Shown here piece after piece: positions 55,847-64,000 of a stretch of DNA of 64,000 bases. Position 1 is the stretch's first letter, and every line of letters begins with the position of its first letter. Source of the stretch: Citrobacter sp. Res13-Sevr-PEB04-36 (GTDB lineage Bacteria > Pseudomonadota > Gammaproteobacteria > Enterobacterales > Enterobacteriaceae); contig NZ_JADABY010000063.1 in the NCBI RefSeq assembly GCF_015672735.1, forward strand, positions 16,314 to 80,313, read 5' to 3'. The position numbers and the translations under genes are program-made. The notes under the pieces are model-generated. The model was not told the origin of the DNA. It ran no database searches and saw only the letters and a list, made by a program, of their open reading frames with translations.

Positions 55847-56305
55847 TTAAACCGGGCTGTGTCCCTCTACCAGTTGGCTTAAATTCACTGGCATATTGTT
55901 TTCAACCGCGGTGTACAGGCTGTCGTAGACGCTGGCGATTTTTTCGAGATAGTGCTCCAGCACCTGTTCCCGATCGCGGTTGCTGATACGGTCATCGACC
56001 TTGCCGTCGAGAGACAGTTGTGCCTGTGCAATCAACTGCTTATCTTCGCCGTCTTTCGTTTCAACGTAGTACTCGATGGTATGGCTGTTAAAGCCGTCCG
56101 CCAGCGTGACGTAGATAACGAAGTGTTCAAACAGGACAAAGCACAGGTCCTTGTCCGGCGCGCAGCTCATCGCATGATGTAAACGCGCTTTCGACAGGGT
56201 GATCCCCTGTACCAGCGAGTTGCAATAAATACGCCACTGGTCCTGTAGGCGACGATGCCGTTCAGCGATGTAATCGGCTTTTTCGCTTATTTCCCAAATA
56301 GTCAT
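55847..56305 (-). CDS. hycA: formate hydrogenlyase regulatory protein HycA
   Basis: HycA dampens FhlA-dependent transcription of the formate regulon. The 152-residue soluble protein matches E. coli HycA (MTIWEISEKADYIAERHRRLQDQW; LEHYLEKIASVYDSLYTAVENN). It is the first gene of hycABCDEFGHI, divergent from hypA. How it counters FhlA cannot be read from its sequence. Confidence 0.95.
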   Translation of the reverse strand: MTIWEISEKADYIAERHRRLQDQWRIYCNSLVQGITLSKARLHHAMSCAPDKDLCFVLFEHFVIYVTLADGFNSHTIEYYVETKDGEDKQLIAQAQLSLDGKVDDRISNRDREQVLEHYLEKIASVYDSLYTAVENNMPVNLSQLVEGHSPV

Positions 56306-56342
56306 GTCAGGTTACCCGGTTAGCAGAGACATTCAGCGTTAA

Positions 56343-56358
56343 GCACGTTTCATGCCAA
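56343..56358 (-). promoter_or_regulatory. sigma-54 promoter of hycA-I
   Basis: On the minus strand TTGGCATGAAACGTGC has GG at -24 and GC at -12, ten bases apart, about 38 bases upstream of hycA. Confidence 0.88.
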
Positions 56359-56397
56359 TATTTAATTTCTTATATTTCATGTAGATAGTTAATTTAC

Positions 56398-56440
56398 TGG
56401 TCGTGACGACATGTCATTTCGTCATCGTCGTCATTGTCAT
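56398..56440. promoter_or_regulatory. shared FhlA upstream activating region hyc/hyp
   Basis: The region between the two divergent sigma-54 promoters is packed with GTCAT/ATGAC elements (TGTCATTTCGTCATCG, GTCATTGTCATG). It lies where FhlA is expected to bind and resembles the palindrome upstream of hydN. Confidence 0.65.
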
Positions 56441-56456
56441 GGGTGAAAAAAATCAA

Positions 56457-56473
56457 TTTGGCATGTTTTTTGC
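56457..56473 (+). promoter_or_regulatory. sigma-54 promoter of hypABCDE
   Basis: TTTGGCATGTTTTTTGC has GG and GC ten bases apart, about 31 bases upstream of hypA. Confidence 0.88.
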
Positions 56474-56503
56474 TTTTATTCCGACAACAACATGGGAGGC
56501 GAT

Positions 56504-56860
56504 ATGCACGAAATAACCCTCTGCCAACGGGCACTGGAATTGATTGAACAACAGGCCACGCAACACGGTGCAAACCGGGTTACTGCGGTCTGGCTCAAAA
56601 TTGGCGCATTTTCTTGCGTAGAAACCAGCGCTCTCGCCTTTTGTTTTGATCTGGTATGCCGTGGCACCCTTGCAGAAGGTTGTAAACTCCACCTCGAAGA
56701 ACAAGAAGCCGAATGTTGGTGTGAAACTTGCCAGCAGTACGTCACCTTACTGACCCAGCGCGTGCGCCGTTGTCCGCAATGTCACAGCGACATGCTAAGG
56801 ATCGTGGCCGATGACGGCTTACAGATTCGACGAATTGAAATAGGCGATGCTGAAGATTAA
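56504..56860 (+). CDS. hypA: hydrogenase nickel-insertion protein HypA
   Basis: HypA delivers nickel to the hydrogenase large subunit together with HypB. The 118-residue protein starts MHEITLCQ, His2 being the nickel-binding residue, and has the zinc site CWCETC...CPQC. An in-frame ATG 4 codons upstream is rejected because it would displace the MHE motif; GGGAGG precedes the chosen start. A REP unit separates it from hypB. Confidence 0.95.
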   Translation: MHEITLCQRALELIEQQATQHGANRVTAVWLKIGAFSCVETSALAFCFDLVCRGTLAEGCKLHLEEQEAECWCETCQQYVTLLTQRVRRCPQCHSDMLRIVADDGLQIRRIEIGDAED

Positions 56861-56875
56861 TGCTGGTGACAAAAA

Positions 56876-56911
56876 GTAGGCCGGATAAGACGTTAGCGTC
56901 GCCATCCGGCA
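56876..56911. repeat. REP element between hypA and hypB
   Basis: GTAGGCCGGATAAGACG...CGCCATCCGGCA, a REP palindrome inside the hyp operon. Confidence 0.82.
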
Positions 56912-56951
56912 ACAACAGATTTACCGCAAGTAAAAAGATCAGGAGTGAGCG

Positions 56952-57824
56952 ATGTGTACGACATGTGGTTGCGCTGAAGGCAACCTTTATATAGAGGGTG
57001 ATGAACATAACCCCCACTCGGCGTTTCGCAGCGCGCCATTTGCCCCGGCCGCTCGTCCGGCGCTGAATATTACCGGTGTGAAGACCTCCAGTTTCACCCC
57101 GAGCCAAACTGAAGAAGGCGATTTACACTACGGTCATGGTGAAGCCGGTACCCACGCGCCAGGCATGAGCCAGCGCCGAATGCTGGAAGTGGAAATTGAC
57201 GTGCTGGACAAAAACAACCGTCTGGCCGAGCGCAACCGCGCCCGCTTCGCCGCCCGTCAACATCTGGTGCTTAATCTGGTCTCCAGCCCAGGCTCCGGTA
57301 AAACGACGCTGCTCACCGAAACGCTGATGAAACTGAAAGACAGCGTGCCGTGTGCGGTGATCGAAGGCGACCAGCAGACGGTTAACGATGCCGCCCGTAT
57401 TCGCGCCACCGGCACGCCTGCCATCCAGGTCAACACCGGTAAAGGTTGTCACCTGGATGCGCAAATGATAGCCGATGCCGCGCCGCGCCTGCCGTTGGCA
57501 GACAACGGTATTCTGTTCATTGAAAACGTCGGTAACCTGGTGTGCCCGGCGAGCTTCGATCTCGGCGAACGTCACAAAGTGGCAGTGCTTTCAGTCACCG
57601 AAGGGGAAGACAAGCCGCTGAAATACCCGCATATGTTTGCCGCCGCATCGCTGATGCTGCTCAACAAAGTCGACCTGCTGCCGTACCTCAATTTTGATGT
57701 TGAACAATGCATCGCCAGCGCCCGGGAAGTGAACCCGGAAATTGAGATCATCCTGATTTCTGCCACCAGCGGTGAAGGCATGGATCAATGGCTCTCCTGG
57801 CTGGAGACACAGCGATGTGCATAG
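56952..57824 (+). CDS. hypB: hydrogenase nickel-incorporation GTPase HypB
   Basis: HypB is the GTPase of nickel insertion. The 290-residue protein has the N-terminal nickel site MCTTCGC, a G1 loop [10 protein letters not shown] (about residue 113), metal ligands in the segment [10 protein letters not shown], and the guanine motif NKVD (about residue 237). It overlaps hypC by 10 bases. Confidence 0.96.
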   Translation: MCTTCGCAEGNLYIEGDEHNPHSAFRSAPFAPAARPALNITGVKTSSFTPSQTEEGDLHYGHGEAGTHAPGMSQRRMLEVEIDVLDKNNRLAERNRARFAARQHLVLNLVSSPGSGKTTLLTETLMKLKDSVPCAVIEGDQQTVNDAARIRATGTPAIQVNTGKGCHLDAQMIADAAPRLPLADNGILFIENVGNLVCPASFDLGERHKVAVLSVTEGEDKPLKYPHMFAAASLMLLNKVDLLPYLNFDVEQCIASAREVNPEIEIILISATSGEGMDQWLSWLETQRCA

Positions 57825-58087
57825 GTGTTCCGGGTCAAATACGCACCATTGAGGGAAACCAGGCCAAGGTCGATGTTTGCGGTATTCAGCGCGACGTCGA
57901 CCTGACGCTGGTCGGTAGTTGTGATGAGCACGGTCAACCGCGTCTGGGGCAATGGGTCCTGGTGCACGTTGGTTTTGCCATGAGCATCATTAATGAAGCT
58001 GAAGCGCGCGACACGCTCGAAGCGCTGCAAAACATGTTTGACGTTGAGCCGGATGTCGGCGCGTTGCTGTACGGCGAGGAAAAATAG
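57815..58087 (+). CDS. hypC: hydrogenase maturation chaperone HypC
   Basis: HypC, with HypD, carries the Fe(CN)2CO unit and hands it to HycE. The 90-residue protein starts MCIGVPGQI, with the essential Cys2, and ends LLYGEEK as in E. coli. The start at 57815 inside hypB is chosen because the cysteine must be residue 2. hypD begins on the base after the stop codon. Confidence 0.96.
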   Translation: MCIGVPGQIRTIEGNQAKVDVCGIQRDVDLTLVGSCDEHGQPRLGQWVLVHVGFAMSIINEAEARDTLEALQNMFDVEPDVGALLYGEEK

Positions 58088-59209
58088 ATGCGTTTTGTTG
58101 ACGAATATCGCGCACCGGAACAGGTGATGCAGTTGATAGACCACCTGAGTGAACGTGCAGCTCACCTCCCCTACACAGCAGAACGTCCGCTGCGCATCAT
58201 GGAAGTCTGCGGTGGCCATACCCACGCTATTTTCAAATTCGGTCTTGACCAACTGCTGCCTGAAAACGTGGAATTTATTCACGGCCCCGGCTGCCCGGTG
58301 TGCGTGCTGCCAATGGGCAGGATTGACAGCTGCGTAGAAATCGCCAGCCATCCGGAAGTGATTTTCTGCACCTTTGGCGACGCGATGCGCGTCCCAGGAA
58401 AACAGGGTTCGCTACTGCAGGCCAAAGCACGCGGCGCAGATATCCGCATCGTCTATTCTCCGATGGATGCCCTGAAGCTTGCGCAGGAAAACCCGACCCG
58501 CAAAGTCGTGTTCTTTGGTCTGGGCTTTGAAACTACCATGCCGACGACCGCCATCACGCTCCAGCAGGCAAGACAGCGTGACGTGCAAAACTTCTACTTT
58601 TTCTGTCAGCACATTACGCTGATCCCGACGCTGCGCAGCCTGCTGGAACAGCCAGATAACGGCATCGACGCCTTTTTAGCCCCGGGTCACGTCAGCATGG
58701 TCATTGGCACCGATGCCTATAATTTCATCGCCTCCGATTTCCATCGCCCGCTGGTGGTCGCCGGTTTCGAACCGCTCGATCTGCTGCAGGGCGTGGTGAT
58801 GCTGATTGAGCAGAAAATTGTCGACCACAGCCAGGTTGAGAACCAGTACCGTCGCGTGGTGCCGGATGCCGGTAACGCCTTAGCCCAACAGGCTATCGCA
58901 GAGGTGTTCAGCGTTGATGGCGACAGCGAATGGCGCGGTCTGGGTGTGATTGAATCCTCCGGCGTTCATCTGACGCCTGACTATCAGCGTTTTGATGCCG
59001 AAGCGCATTTCAAACCGGCGCCACAGCAGGTGTATGACGACCCGCGCGCGCGCTGTGGCGAGGTGCTGACCGGCAGATGTAAACCGCATCAGTGCCCGTT
59101 ATTTGGTAAAACCTGTAATCCGGAGACCGCGTTTGGCGCCCTGATGGTCTCCTCCGAAGGCGCGTGTGCCGCCTGGTATCAGTATCGTCAGCAGGAGTGT
59201 GAAGCATGA
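58088..59209 (+). CDS. hypD: hydrogenase maturation iron-sulfur protein HypD
   Basis: HypD is the 4Fe-4S scaffold on which the Fe(CN)2CO centre is built. The 373-residue protein has the conserved motifs EVCGGHTHAIFKFG, HGPGCPVCVLP and GLGFETTMPT, and the C-terminal cysteines in RCGEVLTGRCKPHQCPLFGKTC. It overlaps hypE by 4 bases. Confidence 0.96.
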   Translation: MRFVDEYRAPEQVMQLIDHLSERAAHLPYTAERPLRIMEVCGGHTHAIFKFGLDQLLPENVEFIHGPGCPVCVLPMGRIDSCVEIASHPEVIFCTFGDAMRVPGKQGSLLQAKARGADIRIVYSPMDALKLAQENPTRKVVFFGLGFETTMPTTAITLQQARQRDVQNFYFFCQHITLIPTLRSLLEQPDNGIDAFLAPGHVSMVIGTDAYNFIASDFHRPLVVAGFEPLDLLQGVVMLIEQKIVDHSQVENQYRRVVPDAGNALAQQAIAEVFSVDGDSEWRGLGVIESSGVHLTPDYQRFDAEAHFKPAPQQVYDDPRARCGEVLTGRCKPHQCPLFGKTCNPETAFGALMVSSEGACAAWYQYRQQECEA

Positions 59210-60216
59210 ACAGCGTACAACTCGCCCACGGTAGCGGCGGTCAGGCTATGCAACAGTTGATCAACAGCCTGTTTATGGAAGCATTTGCGAATCCGTGGCT
59301 GGCGGAACAAGAAGATCAGGCGCGTCTGGATCTGGCGCAGTTGATGGCTGAAGGCGACCGTCTGGCATTTTCGACCGACAGCTACGTGATTGATCCACTG
59401 TTCTTCCCTGGCGGCAACATCGGCAAGCTGGCTGTCTGCGGTACGGCTAACGACGTCGCCGTCAGTGGTGCTCTCCCTCGCTACCTCTCCTGCGGGTTTA
59501 TCCTCGAAGAAGGCCTGCCGATGGACACGCTGAAAACCGTGGTCAACAGCATGGCGGCCACCGCGCGCGAAGCGGGCATTGCTATCGTCACCGGCGACAC
59601 CAAGGTGGTGCAGCGCGGCGCGGCGGACAAACTGTTTATCAACACCGCCGGAATGGGCGCGATCCCCGCCAATATCCACTGGGGTGCACAAACCCTGAGC
59701 GTGGGTGATGTGCTGCTGGTCAGCGGGACGCTCGGCGACCACGGCGCAACCATCCTTAACCTGCGCGAGCAGTTGGGGCTGGACGGTGAACTGGTCAGCG
59801 ACTGCGCGGTGTTAACGCCGCTGATTCAGACGCTGCGCGACATCCCCGGCGTGAAAGCGCTGCGTGACGCTACCCGCGGCGGCGTGAATGCGGTAACGCA
59901 TGAATTTGCCGCTTCATGCGGATTTGGTATTGAGCTGTCTGAAGCTGCCCTGCCCGTGAAGCCGGCGGTACGTGGCGTCTGCGAACTGCTCGGTCTGGAT
60001 GCGCTCAACTTTGCCAATGAAGGTAAACTGGTGATTGCCGTAGAACGTCAGGCCGCAGAAAGCGTGCTTGCCGCACTACGCGCGCATCCGTTGGGCCGCG
60101 ATGCGGCGCTGATTGGTGAAGTGGTTGAACGTAAAGGCGTTCGTCTGGCCGGACTGTACGGCGTGAAGCGCACTCTTGATTTACCACACGCGGAACCTTT
60201 ACCTCGTATATGCTAG
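59206..60216 (+). CDS. hypE: hydrogenase maturation thiocyanate-forming protein HypE
   Basis: HypE dehydrates the carbamoyl group received from HypF to a thiocyanate, which becomes the cyanide ligand. The 336-residue PurM-like protein has the motifs AHGSGGQAMQQL, STDSYVIDPLFFPGG and GDTKVV, and ends with the essential cysteine in PRIC. Two REP units follow before fhlA. Confidence 0.96.
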   Translation: MNSVQLAHGSGGQAMQQLINSLFMEAFANPWLAEQEDQARLDLAQLMAEGDRLAFSTDSYVIDPLFFPGGNIGKLAVCGTANDVAVSGALPRYLSCGFILEEGLPMDTLKTVVNSMAATAREAGIAIVTGDTKVVQRGAADKLFINTAGMGAIPANIHWGAQTLSVGDVLLVSGTLGDHGATILNLREQLGLDGELVSDCAVLTPLIQTLRDIPGVKALRDATRGGVNAVTHEFAASCGFGIELSEAALPVKPAVRGVCELLGLDALNFANEGKLVIAVERQAAESVLAALRAHPLGRDAALIGEVVERKGVRLAGLYGVKRTLDLPHAEPLPRIC

Positions 60217-60235
60217 CAGCCAGCTGGCAGCATGT

Positions 60236-60319
60236 TGTAGGCCGGATAAGACGCGTATGCGTCGCCATCCGGCATTAACACCGCATTATTGCCTGATGAC
60301 GCTTTGCTTATCAGGCCTG
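60236..60319. repeat. BIME: two REP units between hypE and fhlA
   Basis: GTAGGCCGGATAAGACGCG...GCCATCCGGCA and TTGCCTGATGACGC...TTATCAGGCCTGC are adjacent REP palindromes. Confidence 0.85.
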
Positions 60320-60415
60320 CGGATGGCGTACCCTGGCCATCCCACAATAATTTACAACTTATACCTATAATTCATTTACCGTTTTTGCACCGTTGGTGCT
60401 TCCTGGAAAAGCAAT

Positions 60416-62494
60416 ATGTCGTATACACCGATGAGCGACCTCGGACAGCAAGGCTTGTTCGATATTACTCGTACATTATTACAGCAGCCCGATCTTCAGT
60501 CTCTCAGTGAGGCACTTTCACAGTTGGTCAAGCGTTCGGCGCTGGCCGACAGTGCGGCTATTGTGTTATGGCAGGCGCAGACGCAGCGTGCGCGTTACTT
60601 CGCGACGCGTGAAAATGGTAAACCCATCGATTATGAAGACGAAACGGTGCTGGCGCACGGTCCAGTGCGCCGCATTCTGTCTCGTCCCGATGCCCTGCAC
60701 TGCAACTACCATGAATTTACCGAGACCTGGCCGCAGCTGGCATCCGGCGGGTTGTACACCCAATTTGGTCACTACTGTCTGCTGCCGCTGGCGGCCGATG
60801 GTCGCATCTTTGGCGGCTGTGAATTTATCCGCAACGAAGACCGCCCGTGGAGTGAAAAAGAGTACAACCGCCTGCAGACTTTCACCCAGATCGTCGGCGT
60901 CGTGGCCGAACAGATCCAAAACCGGGTCAGCAACAACGTCGACTACGATCTGCTGTGTCGTGAGCGTGACAACTTTCGCATCCTGGTCGCCATCACCAAT
61001 GCGGTGCTCTCCCGCCTGGACATTGACGAGCTGGTCAGTGAAGTCGCCAAAGAGATCCACCACTACTTCGACATCGACGCCATCAGCATCGTGCTGCGTA
61101 GCGATCGCAAAAATAAGCTGAGCATCTATTCCACCCACTACCTGGATGAGCATCATCCGGCGCACGAGCAGAGCGAAGTTGACGAAGCGGGCACGCTCTC
61201 TGAGCGGGTTTTCAAAAGCAAAGAGATGCTGCTGATTAACCTGAGCGAACGTGATGCGCTGGCGCCTTACGAACGCATGCTGTTTGAAACCTGGGGCAAC
61301 CAGTTGCAAACCCTGTGCCTGCTGCCGCTGATGTCCGGTAATACTATGCTTGGCGTGCTCAAACTGGCCCAGTGTGAAGAGAAGGTATTTACTACCGCCA
61401 ATCTCAAGCTGCTGCGCCAGATTGCTGAGCGCGTGGCCATTGCTGTCGATAACGCCCTCGCCTACCAGGAGATTCACCGCCTGAAAGAACGGCTGGTCGA
61501 TGAAAACCTGGCATTGACCGAGCAGCTCAATAACGTGGACAGTGAGTTTGGCGAAATCATTGGCCGCAGCGAAGCCATGTACAGCGTGCTCAAACAGGTC
61601 GAGATGGTGGCGCAAAGCGACAGCACCGTGCTGATTCTGGGTGAGACCGGAACGGGTAAAGAGCTGATTGCCAGGGCTATTCACAATCTCAGCGGACGTA
61701 ACGCCCGTCGGATGGTGAAGATGAACTGTGCGGCGATGCCTGCCGGACTGCTGGAAAGCGACCTGTTTGGTCATGAGCGTGGCGCGTTTACCGGTGCCAG
61801 TACGCAGCGCATCGGGCGTTTCGAACTGGCCGATAAAAGCTCGCTGTTCCTCGACGAAGTTGGCGACATGCCGCTGGAGCTACAGCCTAAGCTGCTGCGC
61901 GTTCTGCAGGAGCAGGAATTTGAACGTCTGGGCAGCAACAAACTGATCCAGACCGACGTGCGGTTGATCGCCGCCACCAATCGCGATCTGAAAAAGATGG
62001 TGGCCGATCGCGAGTTTCGTAACGATCTGTACTATCGCCTGAACGTCTTCCCGATCCATCTGCCGCCGCTGCGCGAGCGCCCGGAAGATATTCCGCTGCT
62101 GGTGAAAGCCTTCACCTTTAAAATTGCTCGCCGGATGGGGCGCAATATCGACAGCATTCCGGCTGAAGCGCTGCGCACGCTAAGCGGCATGGAGTGGCCG
62201 GGTAACGTGCGCGAACTGGAAAACGTGGTGGAACGTGCAGTTCTGCTGACCAGAGGCAACGTGCTGCAACTGTCCCTCCCGGATGTTGTCGCTTTGGCGC
62301 CGTCCGCACCTCCCGTGGCGACCGAAGTTGCCCAGGATGGCGAAGATGAATTCCAGTTGATTATGCGCGTGCTGAAAGAGACCAACGGTGTGGTCGCCGG
62401 TCCAAAAGGCGCAGCACAGCGGCTGGGACTGAAACGCACAACGTTGCTCTCGCGCATGAAGCGACTGGGTATTGATAAGGATGCGCTGGTTTAA
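60416..62494 (+). CDS. fhlA: formate hydrogenlyase transcriptional activator FhlA
   Basis: FhlA senses formate and activates the sigma-54 promoters of hyc, hyp, hydN-hypF and fdhF. The 692 residues equal E. coli FhlA. Two GAF-type sensor domains cover about residues 1-370, followed by the AAA+ domain (Walker A GETGTGKE, sigma-54 loop GAFTGA) and a C-terminal Fis-like helix-turn-helix (GPKGAAQRLGLKRTTLLSRMKRLGI). It follows hypE and can be co-transcribed with it. Confidence 0.97.
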   Translation: MSYTPMSDLGQQGLFDITRTLLQQPDLQSLSEALSQLVKRSALADSAAIVLWQAQTQRARYFATRENGKPIDYEDETVLAHGPVRRILSRPDALHCNYHEFTETWPQLASGGLYTQFGHYCLLPLAADGRIFGGCEFIRNEDRPWSEKEYNRLQTFTQIVGVVAEQIQNRVSNNVDYDLLCRERDNFRILVAITNAVLSRLDIDELVSEVAKEIHHYFDIDAISIVLRSDRKNKLSIYSTHYLDEHHPAHEQSEVDEAGTLSERVFKSKEMLLINLSERDALAPYERMLFETWGNQLQTLCLLPLMSGNTMLGVLKLAQCEEKVFTTANLKLLRQIAERVAIAVDNALAYQEIHRLKERLVDENLALTEQLNNVDSEFGEIIGRSEAMYSVLKQVEMVAQSDSTVLILGETGTGKELIARAIHNLSGRNARRMVKMNCAAMPAGLLESDLFGHERGAFTGASTQRIGRFELADKSSLFLDEVGDMPLELQPKLLRVLQEQEFERLGSNKLIQTDVRLIAATNRDLKKMVADREFRNDLYYRLNVFPIHLPPLRERPEDIPLLVKAFTFKIARRMGRNIDSIPAEALRTLSGMEWPGNVRELENVVERAVLLTRGNVLQLSLPDVVALAPSAPPVATEVAQDGEDEFQLIMRVLKETNGVVAGPKGAAQRLGLKRTTLLSRMKRLGIDKDALV

Positions 62495-62545
62495 TGATTG
62501 TGGCTGATGGCACTTTCGGGCCTGGGCGACAGGAACGCTAGCTCT

Positions 62546-62583
62546 TGTAGGCCGGATAAGGCTATTTACGCCGCCATCCGGCA
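62546..62583. repeat. REP element after fhlA
   Basis: TGTAGGCCGGATAAGGC...CGCCATCCGGCA, between the convergent fhlA and ygbA. Confidence 0.82.
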
Positions 62584-62593
62584 CAGTGCGAAA

Positions 62594-62938
62594 TTACTTT
62601 TTAGGCTTACATTTCTCTGGCAATTCCGGCACCGGGCGTTTGTCATCAATCAGATGACGGACGGTCAGGATCGGATGACGCCAGAGCATTCTTGGCCCGG
62701 CCCAACGCATAATCTGCTTCATCTCTTCGCGTTTTGCAGGTTGATAACAGTGCACCGGACACTGTTTGCAGGCCGGTTTCTCCTCACCAAATACGCACTT
62801 ATCCAGTCGTTTTTGCGCATAGGCAAACAACGCATCGTAATGCCCAAGCTCGTCTGAAGCCTGCGGGCACTGGCTCTCATACAGCGAGATCATTTTCTGG
62901 ATCGTCATTTTTTCACGTGCAATACGTTTGCCGGACAT
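62594..62938 (-). CDS. ygbA: YgbA, nitrous-oxide-stress-regulated small protein
   Basis: The 114-residue protein matches E. coli YgbA, reported as NsrR-repressed and induced by NO. It has a cysteine cluster CVFGEEKPACKQCPVHC (about residues 50-66) that could bind a metal or Fe-S centre. The start MSGKRIAREK is chosen by homology and by GGAGG upstream; the NsrR-like site would lie inside a longer reading. The molecular function is unproven. Confidence 0.93.
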   Translation of the reverse strand: MSGKRIAREKMTIQKMISLYESQCPQASDELGHYDALFAYAQKRLDKCVFGEEKPACKQCPVHCYQPAKREEMKQIMRWAGPRMLWRHPILTVRHLIDDKRPVPELPEKCKPKK

Positions 62939-62953
62939 GATGCCTCCACAATT

Positions 62954-62976
62954 AAGTTGCATGCATAATACACCTT
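62954..62976 (-). promoter_or_regulatory. NsrR binding site of ygbA
   Basis: On the minus strand AAGGTGTATTA-T-GCATGCAACTT matches the NsrR 11-1-11 consensus (AAGATGCATTT and its complement) at 8 of 11 positions in each arm. It lies 15 bases upstream of ygbA. Confidence 0.72.
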
Positions 62977-63024
62977 AACAGTGGAGGCAACCAAGACCCG
63001 AATACCGTTCACTCGTAACAACGA

Positions 63025-64000
63025 CTAAATTGCCCTGCGTTTATAAGGACGGTAATGCGGTAACCAAAAGTTTTCTTTGATGCTTTGCAGCAGCGTGTCG
63101 TCGCTCATCTTCTCTGCCACGCCCGACTGCTGTGCTGCCTTACCGACGTCAAATGCAATATTGCGAGTCACATCGCAGATTGTTCCAATCTCTGGTAACA
63201 GCGCGCCTTCACCATCACGCACCAGCGGAGAAGCTTCAGCCAGCGCACGGCTTGCCGCCATCAACATAGCGTCTGTTATCCGCGTTGCACCGCTGGCAAT
63301 AGCCCCCAGGCCGATGGCCGGGAAAACATACACGTTATTACACTGTGAAACAGGAATAACACGTCCATAAATCTCTACCGGCTCGCATGGGCTACCGGTT
63401 GCGATAATGGCCTGTCCCTCGGTCCAGCGAACAATATCTTCTGGCCGTGCTTCCATTTTCGAGGTGGGATTCGACAATGGCATCACAACAGGACGATCGC
63501 AGTATTGGTACATCGTGCTAATCACTTCCTGCGAGAACAATCCAGCCTGGCCCGAAACGCCCAGCATTACCGCGGGTTTGGCATTACGGATCACTTCCAG
63601 AAGTGACGGCGCCAGCCCCTCATAGTGCCAGTCAGAAATTTCCTCGGGCGACTGCGCCAACGGTTGCTGGAAATCAGCTAAGGCATTATTGGTGGTCATT
63701 ACCAGACCGTCGCGATCGACCATAAAAATGGTCCGTCGGGCTTCGGTCTGCCCCATGCCTTCGGACATACGACAAGCAACAATATGCCGCGCGATCCCAC
63801 ATCCCGCGGCCCCCGCCCCCACAATCACGATGGATTGCTGACAGAAGTCACGGCCGCTGCCGCGGCAGGCAGCGAGAATGGTTGCCAGAGCCACCGACGC
63901 CGTGCCCTGGATATCATCATTAAAACAACACAGCTCATCGCGATAACGTTCCAGTAGCGGCACCGCGGTATGCTGGGCGAAATCTTCAAACTGCAGCAGA
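63025..64000 (-). CDS. NAD-type malic enzyme (5' part outside window)
   Basis: Malic enzyme decarboxylates malate to pyruvate. The visible 325 codons are the C-terminal part of a MaeA-like protein: LLQFEDFAQ and FNDDIQGTA (metal and substrate binding), the nucleotide motif VGAGAAGCGIA, and PLSNPTSKMEA and QCNNVYVFPAIGLG further on. The frame continues unbroken to the window edge, so the start lies beyond 64000. It is not the gene found beside ygbA in E. coli K-12. Whether NAD or NADP is used cannot be fixed from this part. Confidence 0.88.
   Translation of the reverse strand, partial: LLQFEDFAQHTAVPLLERYRDELCCFNDDIQGTASVALATILAACRGSGRDFCQQSIVIVGAGAAGCGIARHIVACRMSEGMGQTEARRTIFMVDRDGLVMTTNNALADFQQPLAQSPEEISDWHYEGLAPSLLEVIRNAKPAVMLGVSGQAGLFSQEVISTMYQYCDRPVVMPLSNPTSKMEARPEDIVRWTEGQAIIATGSPCEPVEIYGRVIPVSQCNNVYVFPAIGLGAIASGATRITDAMLMAASRALAEASPLVRDGEGALLPEIGTICDVTRNIAFDVGKAAQQSGVAEKMSDDTLLQSIKENFWLPHYRPYKRRAI

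Noticed and set aside
60566..61774. 402-codon open frame antisense to fhlA
   Set aside because: Shadow of fhlA; no domain and no regulatory signals.
63961..63963. GTG as start of the malic enzyme gene
   Set aside because: The frame continues upstream with conserved malic enzyme sequence (LLQFEDFAQHTA), so the gene is cut by the window edge.

Overview
This 64 kb window is a chromosomal segment of an enteric bacterium. Gene order and near-identical proteins place it close to the E. coli 60 min region (stpA, nrdHIEF, proU, emrRAB, luxS, gshA, recA, srl, norVW, asc, hyc, hyp, fhlA). It differs from E. coli K-12 in several ways: a MocR/AhpD pair stands where ygaM is expected, ygaY is intact, a RafY-like porin lies between emrB and luxS, a SymE-like gene lies between ascB and hycI, and a malic enzyme follows ygbA. 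Citrobacter is my best guess for the genus; this is inference from gene content, without a database search. Most of the window is core genome. I see no insertion sequence, prophage, integrase or CRISPR array.

Layout. 1-3.7 kb: stpA, alaE, ygaC and a divergent MocR regulator/AhpD-like pair. 3.8-7.7 kb: the class Ib ribonucleotide reductase operon nrdHIEF behind two NrdR boxes. 8.0-11.5 kb: the osmoprotectant transporter proVWX, with an ERIC element between proW and proX. 11.6-17.5 kb: MFS transporter ygaY, valine exporter ygaZH and the multidrug efflux operon mprA-emrAB. 17.6-18.9 kb: RafY-like porin. 19.4-22.7 kb: luxS, the sigma-E sRNA micA, gshA, yqaA and yqaB. 22.8-23.9 kb: a tRNA operon (one Ser-GCU, four Arg-ACG) with tandem 271-bp units carrying rtT-like spacers. 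24.2-30.9 kb: csrA, alaS, recX, recA (perfect LexA box), pncC and mltB.

31.2-36.3 kb: sorbitol operon srlAEBD-gutM-srlR-gutQ. 36.3-40.6 kb: norR and norVW for NO detoxification, with three NorR sites and a sigma-54 promoter. 40.7-43.6 kb: hypF and hydN. 43.7-47.9 kb: the beta-glucoside operon ascG/ascFB. 48.1 kb: SymE-like gene. 48.4-60.2 kb: divergent hycABCDEFGHI (hydrogenase 3, formate hydrogenlyase) and hypABCDE ([NiFe] cofactor maturation). 60.4-62.5 kb: fhlA, the formate-responsive activator. 62.6-64 kb: ygbA and a 5'-truncated malic enzyme gene.

The largest functional unit is the formate hydrogenlyase system. FhlA with sigma-54 drives hyc, hyp and hydN-hypF; HypABCDEF build the NiFe(CN)2CO site; HycI trims HycE. 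Intergenic spaces hold many REP/BIME hairpins and three ERIC-family elements. No obviously new multi-gene system is present. The most worthwhile leads are the SymE-like gene with a LexA-type box, the MocR/AhpD pair with a perfect operator-like palindrome, and the tRNA-Arg/rtT tandem array.
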